Assembly (NCBI GenBank): GCA_003576685.1
Contig: QOZR01000007.1
Span: forward strand, 226,671-290,670
Reading direction: 5' to 3'
DNA length: 64,000 bases
DNA from: Virgifigura deserti
GTDB taxonomy: Bacteria; Pseudomonadota; Alphaproteobacteria; Dongiales; Dongiaceae
This document shows, one piece after another, positions 47,030-55,591 of the stretch. Both the position numbers and the translations under genes were made by a program. The notes beneath the pieces are model-generated. The model saw only the letters and a list, made by a program, of their open reading frames with translations, did no database searches and had not been told where the DNA came from. Within the stretch, counting starts at the first letter, position 1. Each line of letters opens with the position of its first letter.

Positions 47030-47839
47030 CTAGCAGACCGTCCGCGCGGCCAGCAGCGCGTCGGCCAGCTCGACGAAGCCGGCGCCGCCGCGCCCGCCCG
47101 TGACATAGGCGGGCGGTGCGGTCAGCCGGTCGGCGAAATCGCGGACGTTCGCGACTCCCACCGAATACGGGAAGAAGCCGAACATCGGCGAATCGTTTGG
47201 CGAGTCACCGGAGAAGACGAATTCGTCGCGGGCACCGTCAAGGTCGATCCCATAGACTTCGCGCAGCAGAATCCGGGTCATGCCGAGCTTGTCGTAGGAC
47301 CCGAACCAGCCATTGACGTGGATCGAACTGATCTTCGCCGTGGCGCCCGCGGCCTCGAACAGCGTGACGATCCGGTCCACTTCGCTCTTCGGCAGCGGCG
47401 ACACGTCCTCGCAGAAATCGATCGCGAGATCGGCCTCGCGGTAATGCTGGTCGGAGGCGAGCGCCGTTCCCGGAACCTCGGCGAGGATACGGTCCCGCAC
47501 CGCCTCGAGCCGCCGGCGGTTGGCGGCGCGGACGTCGTCGGGCAGGAGGAACCGCTTCACCAGCTTTCGCCGCTCAACATCATAGCGGAAATAGAATGCG
47601 CCGTTCTCGCCGACGACGCCGTCGACCGGCCACATGCGGGCGATGTGGTCGCACCATCCGGCCGGCCGGCCGGTGATCGCGAAGGTGAGCAGCCCGCCCG
47701 CTTGCAGCCGCTCCAGCGCGTCATAGGCCGCCGCCGTCAGCTTTCCGTCCGTGGTCACCGTATCGTCAATGTCGGTCAGCACGCCGCGGATGCGGCGCCG
47801 CGCCGCCGGCGAAAATCGGTCGAGAGGTTGCATGGGCAT
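47030..47839 (-). CDS. HAD-superfamily (IIB/Cof-type) phosphatase
   Basis: 269 residues. HAD motif I VLTDIDDTVTTDGKL, motif II AITGRPAGW, and motif III/IV EFVFSGDSPNDSPMFGFFPY, with a IIB-type cap domain. Such enzymes dephosphorylate sugar phosphates (sucrose-phosphatase and phosphoglycolate-like members). The start is ATG 47839 or 47833; longer frames lack support. Monocistronic. Confidence 0.87.
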   Translation of the reverse strand: MPMQPLDRFSPAARRRIRGVLTDIDDTVTTDGKLTAAAYDALERLQAGGLLTFAITGRPAGWCDHIARMWPVDGVVGENGAFYFRYDVERRKLVKRFLLPDDVRAANRRRLEAVRDRILAEVPGTALASDQHYREADLAIDFCEDVSPLPKSEVDRIVTLFEAAGATAKISSIHVNGWFGSYDKLGMTRILLREVYGIDLDGARDEFVFSGDSPNDSPMFGFFPYSVGVANVRDFADRLTAPPAYVTGGRGGAGFVELADALLAARTVC

Positions 47840-47995
47840 GGAAGATCTCGTCGGGTGGAGGCGCCGCCAAGACAACTGCATCGCACGGGAAAGATCAACC
47901 TCCGCTCCTTGCCGGCCCCCTTGTCGCCTTCACCCGGACGGACCATCTGACAAGCGAAACAGAAGCTTGAGCAGAATGGAGCCCCGGGAGAACCG

Positions 47996-48313
47996 ATGCG
48001 GCGATACATTCTCGGCGCGAAGCTCGTCACGCTTGCCGTCTGGACCGTGGTCTGCCTCGGCGCCTATGTGCTGCTGAACCTGGTCGGCGACGGGTTGATC
48101 CGGCATTTGGACGCGCTGCCCGTCGGGCCGGAAGAAATCGAATTCGTGTCGTGGCTGCTCGCCCTGTTTCAGCAGATCGGCTTCGGCCTGGTCATCGGCG
48201 TCTGGCTGTTTGGCGCGGTCGTGATCCTGGTGGTCGGCTGGATCGCCCGGCGGTTTGCATCGGGACCGGAGCAGCGATTGCCGGACTCGTCCAGGATGGG
48301 AGACAGGAGATGA
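47996..48313 (+). CDS. Two-helix membrane protein, unknown
   Basis: 105 residues with two long helices (LVTLAVWTVVCLGAYVLLNL and IGFGLVIGVWLFGAVVILVV) and a basic C-terminus. Start at ATG 47996 with GGGAGAACC upstream. It overlaps the following small gene by ATGA, indicating coupled translation. Function unknown. Confidence 0.7.
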   Translation: MRRYILGAKLVTLAVWTVVCLGAYVLLNLVGDGLIRHLDALPVGPEEIEFVSWLLALFQQIGFGLVIGVWLFGAVVILVVGWIARRFASGPEQRLPDSSRMGDRR

Positions 48314-48513
48314 AGCGGATACTCTTCACCCTCGCGCGTCATGTGGCGACGAACCCGCGGATGCGGGCCCAGGCGCTGCAGGCAGCGCAGAAGATGCGAC
48401 CCCACATGGAGGAGGCCGGCCGTCAGATCGCGGCGGCGGCGCGGGAGAGCGATCCGCGCCGCGACCCGGTCGGCTTCGGCCGGCGCGTCAGGGAGCGCCT
48501 TTTTCCGAAGTGA
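48310..48513 (+). CDS. Small basic helical protein coupled to the membrane gene
   Basis: 67 residues, strongly basic and alanine-rich (ILFTLARHVATNPRMRAQAL, QAAQKMRPHMEEAGRQIAAA), with an amphipathic helical pattern. AGGAG precedes the ATG that overlaps the upstream stop. It may associate with the membrane or with the two-helix protein; no known family was recognised. Confidence 0.65.
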   Translation: MKRILFTLARHVATNPRMRAQALQAAQKMRPHMEEAGRQIAAAARESDPRRDPVGFGRRVRERLFPK

Positions 48514-48558
48514 ACCCGTTGAAGTGGATTTGAGAGAACCGACGGGTCACTCTTACTC

Positions 48559-49701
48559 TCAAGACGTGGCGGCGGCCGGCGCCCGCCGGCCGCCGGACAG
48601 CAGGAACAACAGGACAACGAGCAGCACCGCGAGCAGCGGATCGGTGATCTCCGGCGTATGGCCGGCGAAGCGCGTCTGCGCCGCCTCGATCAATGCGAGC
48701 GTTCCTGCCGTCGCAAGCGCCGCCCTGGTCCAGCCGGACCGGCTCTCCAGCAGCAGCCAGATCAGGCTGCCGTAGAGGAACAGCTTTTCGAGAAGGCTGA
48801 TCACCGCCGTCATCATGTTGCCGCCGAGCGCGCCGGCGAATGGCACCCAGTGGAACGACGCCGGCGCGGCGCGCAGATCGAATGGTGCCAAGCCCTGAAG
48901 AACCAGGAGCGCGAGTAGCAGCGCGGCAAGGCCTGAGGTGCGCGCCGGCACCCGATGGAGCGCCAGCCACCAGACGACGACGGCGAGGAGCGCACCCGCG
49001 ACATTGCTCGCGCTGACCGTGTTGTCGAGGATGAACACTTCGGCGACGAAGACGCCGGCGATCAGCAGGAGCACGAGGCGGTCGCGTGCGCCGCGGCGGC
49101 GCACGCTCGCCCAGAGATGCAGCACGATCAACCAAGCAACGAAATCGTGGAAGACGCCGAGCGCCGAAAGCTGCGGCCTCAGCAGCAGCGGCTTCAGGCT
49201 GTCCTTGACAAGCTGAAAGTCGACCGACGGCACGAAGGGGGCAAGGCGGTAGCCGAGCCAAGCGGCAATCAGCAGCCCGGGCACCGAGGCGCCGAGATTG
49301 CGCTCCAGATTCTGCAGCAGACGACGGACGAGCGGCACCGCCGTGGCGGCCGTGCCGAGCGCGAGGCCGAGACCATTCCAAACGACGTCGGTGAAGGTCG
49401 GCACGCGGCTCGGCAGAAAGAGCTGCGCGACCTGCAGCGCCGCCGCAAACGCCAGCCCCAGCAACAGAACCGGCAGGACACGCATAGCGCTACCGCCCGC
49501 GCGGACGGCGGCAGCGCCGAGCAGGCCGAGCGGCGCGAACAGCACGACATTGCCGAGAATGTCACCGCGCGTGGTGCCGAGCGGATCGACAGTCAGCAAT
49601 CGATGGATTTCACCAGCGCCATACGCCGCAAGATCGAAGTTGAACGGATAAAGCGAGCCGTAGGCGATCAGGGCGGCGGCAGTCAGCAACAAGAGGAGCA
49701 A
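48559..49701 (-). CDS. VanZ-family membrane protein (two VanZ-like repeats)
   Basis: 380 residues with about ten helices. The first half has the VanZ core (YPFNFDLAAYG, GDILGNVVLFAPLGLLGAAA, LQVAQLFLPSRVPTFTDVVW) and the second half repeats the pattern (APFDLRAAP, FHWVPFAGALGG, IEAAQTRFAGHTPEITDPLL). VanZ-like proteins are linked to cell-envelope stress and glycopeptide response. The TTG start at 49701 lacks a clear ribosome site. Confidence 0.8.
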   Translation of the reverse strand: MLLLLLTAAALIAYGSLYPFNFDLAAYGAGEIHRLLTVDPLGTTRGDILGNVVLFAPLGLLGAAAVRAGGSAMRVLPVLLLGLAFAAALQVAQLFLPSRVPTFTDVVWNGLGLALGTAATAVPLVRRLLQNLERNLGASVPGLLIAAWLGYRLAPFVPSVDFQLVKDSLKPLLLRPQLSALGVFHDFVAWLIVLHLWASVRRRGARDRLVLLLIAGVFVAEVFILDNTVSASNVAGALLAVVVWWLALHRVPARTSGLAALLLALLVLQGLAPFDLRAAPASFHWVPFAGALGGNMMTAVISLLEKLFLYGSLIWLLLESRSGWTRAALATAGTLALIEAAQTRFAGHTPEITDPLLAVLLVVLLFLLSGGRRAPAAATS

Positions 49702-49846
49702 GGGGAGTCACCCGATCATCGTGATGCAAGCCGCCGGCCCGGAGGGAAACGATGAGCGAGTCTGGCTGCCCATGAGATAGGAGCGATGACGGACCGCTCT
49801 GTCGAGAAAAAAAGACATCGCTTTTCATACCGGTCATACCGGTCTC

Positions 49847-50734
49847 TCAGGGGCCACCGACATCCTGTGTGCGCTGCCGGAGATATTCGGCGATGGCGAA
49901 GCCGACCAGGAGCCAGAACCCGCCGACGAGAAAGCCGGCCGCGACGTCGCTGGCGTAATGCACGCTGAGGAAGACCCGGCTGAAGCCGATAAGCGCGATC
50001 AGGATCGCGGTCCAGAAGGTGACCTCGAAACGCTGGCGCGGATGGACGAGATCGCGGACGATCGCATAGGCGAGAAAGCCATAGACCGCCATGGCCCCGG
50101 TCGTGTGGCCGCTGGGGAAGGAAGGCGAGACCGCGGTCGCCTCGGTAACGAAGTCCGGCCGCTCGCGGCCGAAGCCGAACTTGCCGATATAGGTCGTTGC
50201 CTGGGACCCGACGATGTTGACCCAGAGCGGCAGGATGACATGCCGCCGGCGGTGCGCCCAGAGAAAGCCGGTCGCGACGAGAGCGGCGGCGGTCAGCGCG
50301 GCGGTGCCGCCGAGCGCCGTGATCCAGGCGAACAGGTCGACCAGAAGGGTGGTGCGCCATGGTCCGACGAGCGCATCGATGCGGCTGTCGAACCGGGCGA
50401 GTTCCTCCGCCTCTCCGAGTTCCTCGACGAGGCCGCCGAACAGGGCCGCGAGATAGGCCGCGGCCACGACCGTCAGGGTCAAGGGCAATCCGCTGAAGCC
50501 ATGCGGGTCGAGCCGGCGGGCGAAATGGGCGTAGACCCTCGGGAACTGCCGCGCCGTCGCGGCGCGCAGCGGGTGAATGCGCGCCCAAGCCTGGCGCCCC
50601 GCGGCGGTTCCCGGAAGACGGTGCGCCGCCTGCAGCCCGTGCCGCACCAGAAACCAGGCGAACCGCCACAGAACCACTATGGCAAGCACGGTCACAACCA
50701 GGAAGATGGCGGAATCAAGCGGCGGATTGGTCAT
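49847..50734 (-). CDS. PAP2-family membrane phosphatase
   Basis: 295 residues, six helices and the complete PAP2 triad: KFGFGRERP (motif C1), SFPSGHTTGAM (C2) and SRVFLSVHYASD (C3). It dephosphorylates lipid phosphates such as phosphatidate or undecaprenyl pyrophosphate on the periplasmic side. ATG 50734 is chosen over 50797. After the stop the minus strand has a T-run (seven Ts) without a strong stem. Confidence 0.92.
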   Translation of the reverse strand: MTNPPLDSAIFLVVTVLAIVVLWRFAWFLVRHGLQAAHRLPGTAAGRQAWARIHPLRAATARQFPRVYAHFARRLDPHGFSGLPLTLTVVAAAYLAALFGGLVEELGEAEELARFDSRIDALVGPWRTTLLVDLFAWITALGGTAALTAAALVATGFLWAHRRRHVILPLWVNIVGSQATTYIGKFGFGRERPDFVTEATAVSPSFPSGHTTGAMAVYGFLAYAIVRDLVHPRQRFEVTFWTAILIALIGFSRVFLSVHYASDVAAGFLVGGFWLLVGFAIAEYLRQRTQDVGGP

Positions 50735-50857
50735 TGCGAAAGGCAGGACAGCGGATAGAGAGCGGAACGGCCGAGTGTTGAACCGGAGCGATACCAAAAT
50801 ACAGAGTCTAGTGAATAATCATTGCCCTGTATCTCCCCGTCTCTACAGAGACTCCAC

Positions 50858-50883
50858 GGAACCCGCATCCTTCACAGACCGTT
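50858..50883 (+). promoter_or_regulatory. EcfG-type general stress promoter (exact consensus)
   Basis: GGAAC (50858-50862), exactly 17 bases, then CGTT (50880-50883), matching GGAAC-N16/17-CGTT at every defined position. Transcription would start near 50890, about 20 bases before the proline-rich gene. Confidence 0.65.
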
Positions 50884-50911
50884 AGCCAGAAGAGCGGAGG
50901 GAGCAGCGGAT

Positions 50912-51241
50912 ATGGCAGCAGCGCGGGATCAGGCGTATCGGATGAGGACGACGCAGGACCGGACGCCGACCCGGGTGCTCACCATGGCGCGTGTCCCAAC
51001 GGTTCCGCCGGATCCGGTTCCCAAGAAGCCACCGGTGCCGGATCAGCCGCCCGGACCGGGCCGGCCGCCGGACCCAATCCGTCCACCGGGCCCGTCGCCC
51101 GACCCGATGGTGCCGCCGACGAACCCGCCGGGTCCGATAGAGCCACCCGTCAATCCACCCGACCCGGACGAGGAGCCGATGGATCCGCCGCCGGTCGAGC
51201 CGCCGACCGAACCGCCCGAGCCGATACGCATTTGCGGTTAG
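50912..51241 (+). CDS. Proline-rich low-complexity protein
   Basis: 109 residues: a basic N-terminus (AAARDQAYRMRTTQDRTPTR) and then about 75 residues with some 45% proline in repeating PPxP units with Asp, Glu, Gly and Asn (PPDPIRPPGPSPDPMVPPTN), ending IRICG. No signal peptide or membrane segment. GGAGGGAG precedes the ATG and an exact EcfG promoter lies upstream, which favours this strand over the glycine-rich frame opposite. Function unknown. Confidence 0.65.
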   Translation: MAAARDQAYRMRTTQDRTPTRVLTMARVPTVPPDPVPKKPPVPDQPPGPGRPPDPIRPPGPSPDPMVPPTNPPGPIEPPVNPPDPDEEPMDPPPVEPPTEPPEPIRICG

Positions 51242-51504
51242 GCGAACCAACCGAACCAGCTGAATACGACGAGGAAGAAACCGATGACGCCGGCTGCCAC
51301 CGCCGCCAGGGTGACGATCCGGTCGGGCAAGGCAAGCCGCGCGGGCGGGTGATAACGTGTCGGCGTAGCCGCGTGGGCGTCGGTGAGCGTGGGCAGCGGA
51401 TCGCGCTGATCGAGTGAGCGGTTAATCTCCCGAAGCCACCATTGGCGGCGCATATAGCCCCATCCGCCCCAGACAAAGATCAACAGCAGGCCAAGCCAGA
51501 ACAA
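51238..51504 (-). CDS. Two-helix membrane protein, unknown
   Basis: About 88 residues with helices at each end (FWLGLLLIFVWGGWGYM and RIVTLAAVAAGVIGFFLVVF) and a polar middle (REINRSLDQRDPLPTLTDAH). Start uncertain: TTG 51504 fits a GGAGG seven bases upstream, GTG 51510 is too close to it. Ends convergently with the proline-rich gene (4-base overlap). Confidence 0.6.
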   Translation of the reverse strand: MFWLGLLLIFVWGGWGYMRRQWWLREINRSLDQRDPLPTLTDAHAATPTRYHPPARLALPDRIVTLAAVAAGVIGFFLVVFSWFGWFA

Positions 51505-51819
51505 AGTCACCCCTCCCCGTCTGTGGAAGATCGGTTGCGCCACCCGTTCCGTGGATGAAACACCGGAAAGAGGGATGCGGCCAAGATGAATCACCATCAG
51601 GTTGCGCCACCGGCCGGCGCCGCGCCCGGCAGCCGGCCCTCTTGCCCACGATCTCATCTTTGGCCGAGCCAAAGGAAATATTTGGACATGATTATGGCAA
51701 CTATCCTTTTCCTCCGTCTCTGAGGCCGTTATCGTCTTGATGATGGCGGTTCTTGCAACCGCCGAACTCATTTCGTTCCGTTGCGTTTGGACCGTCGCAG
51801 AGCATCGGTATGTGCCGAC

Positions 51820-54800
51820 ATGGCTGAACAGTCACCTTCTAATTCGGCACGATATCGGCCTCGCCGAACCAGCGACACGCATCTGATCGTCGGGATTGGC
51901 GCGTCGGCCGGCGGCTTGCCGGCCCTGAAGGCGTTCTTCCATCAGGTTCCGGCCGATGCCGGAATCGCGTTCGTGGTGCTTCAGCACATCAGCGACTCCG
52001 AACGGAACCTACTGCCCGAGCTGCTCGACAAGATGACCGAGATGCCGGTCGTTGCCATCGAGCGAGATGTCAGTCCCGCCCCGAACCACGTGTATGTCAC
52101 GCCGCCGAGCACGATCCTCTCTCTCCAGGGCGGCCGGTTCCAGTTCCGACCGCCACGAAATGCGAATGAGAGCCGCGATCCCATCGACATCTTCTTCCGC
52201 TCGCTCGCGGCTGAATACGGCCCCCGGGCGGTCGGCATCATTCTTTCGGGCGGCGGCACCGACGGGACGCTCGGCATGGAGGCGATCAGCGGCGGCGGCG
52301 GCATGACGATGGTTCAAGATCCGGAGAGCGCCGCCCACGCCGGAATGCCAAGCAGCGCCACCTTGGGCGGCCTCGTTGACCATATCGTTCCACCGGTCGA
52401 GTTGGCGGCCGAACTGCTTGCCTACGCGAGGCATTGGAACGATACCGGAGCGGCAACAGGAGCGACAGGCTGGAGCGAGGAAATCGCCGGTCGAATCACC
52501 GACATTTGCGAACTGCTGCGTCGACAGACCGGGCACAACTTCAAACACTACAAGACCAGCACGCTCGTCCGACGGATCCAGCGGCGCATGCAGGTTCTGC
52601 ACCTCCATGACGTGGAAACCTATCTCAGGCGTCTTGCCGAGGACGCGCAGGAAACGCAGGCCCTCTTCAAGGAGCTGCTCATCGGTGTCACCGCGTTCTT
52701 CCGTGATCCCGAAGCCTTCGACGCGCTCAACGAAGAGGTGCTGCCCGGCTTGTTCTCAGCGCGTGCGCCGGGCGATCAGATTCGCATCTGGGTTCCGGGC
52801 TGCGCGACCGGTGAGGAGGCGTACACGATCGCCATGCTCGTGCGCGAGCAACTCGATCGGCTCGACGTCGCCAGATCCGTTCAGATCTTCGCCACCGACA
52901 TCGACGAGCGCGCGCTGGCCATCGCCCGGAAGGGCCAGTACGCACAGGGCATCGCCAATCAGATCACGCCCGATCGCCTGAAGCGCTTCTTCATCAAGCG
53001 TGGCCGGTATTATCAGATCAGCAAGGAGATCCGGGAGCTGTGCCTGTTCTCGGCGCATAACCTCATCAGCGACCCGCCCTTCTCCCGCATCGACCTGATC
53101 TCCTGCCGCAATCTGCTGATCTATCTCGGCCCGCATCTGCAGAAGAAGCTGTTTCCGGTTTTTCACTATGCGCTTCGGCCAGGGGGATACCTGTTCCTGG
53201 GCTCGTCCGAAACGCTGACTGGACATGCCGAGCTGTTCCGGCCGATCGACACGAAGCACCGCCTCTCGCAGCGCAAGGAAACCGGGCTTCGCGCGCCGGA
53301 ACCGTTGCACGACCTCGGCGGGGCGGCCTTCGGTACGTGGCGCAGCTTGCCTGCGACCGGCACGCCGGATCTTGCGGCGATCGCTCAGCGCATCGTCCTC
53401 GACGAGTTTGCACCAAAATACGCCATCGTCGGGGAGGAGGGGCAAGTTGTCTATCTCTCGGAAGGTATGGCCAAATATGTCGAGCCGCCCACCGGCAACT
53501 TCAGCAACAGCATCGTGCGAATGGCACGCCAGGGACTTCGGGTGGGCCTGCGCGCGGCCCTTAACGAGGCCATCAAGACGCGCCGGAGCGTCGTTCACGA
53601 CGCCCTGTCCGTGAAGACCGAACAGGGCCTGCAGCAGATTCGGCTCACCGTGCAGCCCATGCCCGCGCTCGGCCAGGATACCGGGATGTTCATGCTCGTC
53701 TTCCAGGACATGGGCGCTCCCGTCGATCGCCGGGATCGCGCCGACGGGAGCGCGATCCGGGACGCCGACATGGTGATCGACCAGCTCGAGCGGGAGCTGC
53801 TCCGCACGCGCGAAGACCTGGAGCGGACGGTGCAGGACCTCGAGGCCGCGAACGAGGAACTCAAATCCTCGAACGAGGAACTCCGGTCGATGAACGAAGA
53901 GCTTCAATCGGCCAATGAGGAGCTGGAGACATCGAAAGAGGAGGTGCAGTCCGCAAACAATGCGCTAGCTAAGGCCAACGCCGATCTCGAGAACCTGCTT
54001 CGCAGCACGCGCATCGCCACGATCTTCCTCAATAACGAGCGCCATATCCGCAGCTTCACGCCGGTGGCGGCACAGCTCTACAATCTGATTCCGGGCGATG
54101 TGGGGCGGCCTCTGAATCACGTGACGCACCGTTTCGCGGCCCTGCCGCCTCTGCCATCGGACGACGAGATCGATTCGCGCAGCAGCCCGATCGAGCATGA
54201 AGCACAGACCGTCGACGGCCGCTGGTTTCTCCGCCGGGTCCTGCCTTATCGGACGCTGGAGGGGGCAGCCGACGGCGTCGTGATCACCTTCCTCGACATA
54301 TCGAGGCTGAAACAGACGCAGGAGGCGCTGAGGTCAGTCGTCGCGGAGAAGGAGGATCTGCTACACCACAAGGACGTGCTGCTGAAGGAGCTCAATCATC
54401 GGATCAAGAATAGCCTTCAGCTTGTGGCGAGCTTGCTGGCGCTACAGAGCAGGACCGTTCCGAAAGAGGCGCAGCAGCAGTTGGCCGAGGCGACCAGCCG
54501 AATCAATGCGGTGGCTCGGGTCCACCAACGGCTGTATCAGAGGAGCGAGATCGACCGGGTCGACTTCGGCGCGTACCTTCATGAGTTCTGCGCCGATCTC
54601 GCCGACACGCTCGGGATGGCGAACAGAGCCGTTCATCTTCGAATCGAGGCGGAGCCTGTCGAACTACCGACCGATCAGGTCATCCCGCTCGCCTTGATCA
54701 TCAACGAACTCATCACCAACGCCTTCAAATACGCCTTTCCCGGCGACTCTATCGGCACAATAGCGGTCGAGAGCCGACTGGAGGCAGATGGCACGCTGCA

Positions 54801-54990
54801 GATCACCGTAAGGGACGACGGAGCGGGCTTGCCGGTCAACGTCGCCGACGAGACGGGTGGCCTCGGCATGAAGCTGATCAACGCCTTGGCACATCAACTC
54901 GACGCCCGGTTCGAGATCCTTCCAGGATCACGCGGCGCGGCTTTTCAGATTCGGCTGTCGGTTCCACAGGGCGGCCAAAGCGCGTCCTGA
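51820..54990 (+). CDS. CheB-CheR-PAS-histidine kinase fusion protein
   Basis: 1056 residues. Order: CheB methylesterase (about 20-205; IVGIGASAGGLPALKAFFHQ and the LSGGGTDGTLG catalytic region), CheR N-terminal and SAM-binding domains (about 225-490; SVTAFFRDPEAFDAL-type, WVPGCATGEEAYTIAML, LISCRNLLIYLG), a PAS-like region, a long coiled coil with repeating NEELKSSNEELRSMNEELQS, another PAS, and a HisKA_2 kinase (LLKELNHRIKNSLQLVASLL) with HATPase (INELITNAFKYAF, DDGAGLP). No membrane helix is evident. It is likely a cytoplasmic signalling hub that feeds the receiver protein encoded 130 bases downstream. Confidence 0.93.
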   Translation: MAEQSPSNSARYRPRRTSDTHLIVGIGASAGGLPALKAFFHQVPADAGIAFVVLQHISDSERNLLPELLDKMTEMPVVAIERDVSPAPNHVYVTPPSTILSLQGGRFQFRPPRNANESRDPIDIFFRSLAAEYGPRAVGIILSGGGTDGTLGMEAISGGGGMTMVQDPESAAHAGMPSSATLGGLVDHIVPPVELAAELLAYARHWNDTGAATGATGWSEEIAGRITDICELLRRQTGHNFKHYKTSTLVRRIQRRMQVLHLHDVETYLRRLAEDAQETQALFKELLIGVTAFFRDPEAFDALNEEVLPGLFSARAPGDQIRIWVPGCATGEEAYTIAMLVREQLDRLDVARSVQIFATDIDERALAIARKGQYAQGIANQITPDRLKRFFIKRGRYYQISKEIRELCLFSAHNLISDPPFSRIDLISCRNLLIYLGPHLQKKLFPVFHYALRPGGYLFLGSSETLTGHAELFRPIDTKHRLSQRKETGLRAPEPLHDLGGAAFGTWRSLPATGTPDLAAIAQRIVLDEFAPKYAIVGEEGQVVYLSEGMAKYVEPPTGNFSNSIVRMARQGLRVGLRAALNEAIKTRRSVVHDALSVKTEQGLQQIRLTVQPMPALGQDTGMFMLVFQDMGAPVDRRDRADGSAIRDADMVIDQLERELLRTREDLERTVQDLEAANEELKSSNEELRSMNEELQSANEELETSKEEVQSANNALAKANADLENLLRSTRIATIFLNNERHIRSFTPVAAQLYNLIPGDVGRPLNHVTHRFAALPPLPSDDEIDSRSSPIEHEAQTVDGRWFLRRVLPYRTLEGAADGVVITFLDISRLKQTQEALRSVVAEKEDLLHHKDVLLKELNHRIKNSLQLVASLLALQSRTVPKEAQQQLAEATSRINAVARVHQRLYQRSEIDRVDFGAYLHEFCADLADTLGMANRAVHLRIEAEPVELPTDQVIPLALIINELITNAFKYAFPGDSIGTIAVESRLEADGTLQITVRDDGAGLPVNVADETGGLGMKLINALAHQLDARFEILPGSRGAAFQIRLSVPQGGQSAS

Positions 54991-55120
54991 ACCGGTAATT
55001 TTTCCCGTCCGTCGGAAACTCTTGCGAACAGTGCCTGTTAACCACGTGACATTATCGTGACCAGCGGGACCATTTCTCGATCACACTAAACTTGCGCTGC
55101 CGTCCAAGACGAAGGCCGTG

Positions 55121-55528
55121 ATGTCCCAGATTGTATCCAAGCCGGCCAGCATCCTCATCGTCGAGGACGAGGTGCTGATCGCGCTATTCACCTCGGCGAC
55201 GCTCTCCGACCTCGGCTATGACGTGATCGGGATTGCAAAGACGGCAGAGGACGCGCTGCAAACGGCCAATAGACATCGGCCGGATCTGGTGCTGATGGAC
55301 ATCACCTTGCGTGGGCAAGGCGACGGTATCGAGGCTGCGCAACGGCTCAAGGAACACCTCGGCGTCCCGGTCCTGTTCGTCACCGCCCATGCCGACGGCA
55401 CGACGATGGAGCGGGCTGCGGCGGCAAAGCCGGCCGGTTATCTGGTCAAGCCGTTCTCGCCTCGGCAGCTGGGAGAGGCTGTATCGGGCGCATTGGATGT
55501 TACCATCCGGCCCGGCGGCCAATCTTAA
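55121..55528 (+). CDS. Single-domain CheY-like response regulator
   Basis: 135 residues, receiver domain only: acidic pocket VEDEVL, phospho-acceptor in DLVLMDITLRGQGDG, the conserved Thr in VLFVTAH and Lys in GYLVKPFSP. This ITLRG variant is typical of receivers paired with HisKA_2/HWE kinases. It follows the CheB-CheR-kinase fusion and is its probable phosphorylation partner. Start ATG 55121 (a GTG precedes directly). Confidence 0.92.
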   Translation: MSQIVSKPASILIVEDEVLIALFTSATLSDLGYDVIGIAKTAEDALQTANRHRPDLVLMDITLRGQGDGIEAAQRLKEHLGVPVLFVTAHADGTTMERAAAAKPAGYLVKPFSPRQLGEAVSGALDVTIRPGGQS

Positions 55529-55591
55529 TCAAGGTCGCACCGTCCCCGACTTCAAGCAGGAACGGCGAATCGCAACCGAACCGAATGCCCG

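Noticed and set aside
49826..49843. Tandem direct repeat CATACCGGT x2 after the PAP2 gene
   Set aside because: Only two short units; no array, and probably part of a weak 3' end structure.
51043..51231. Glycine/serine-rich frame on the minus strand opposite the proline-rich gene
   Set aside because: The plus strand has the strong ribosome site and an exact EcfG promoter; a GGN/NCC repeat necessarily gives glycine on one strand and proline on the other.
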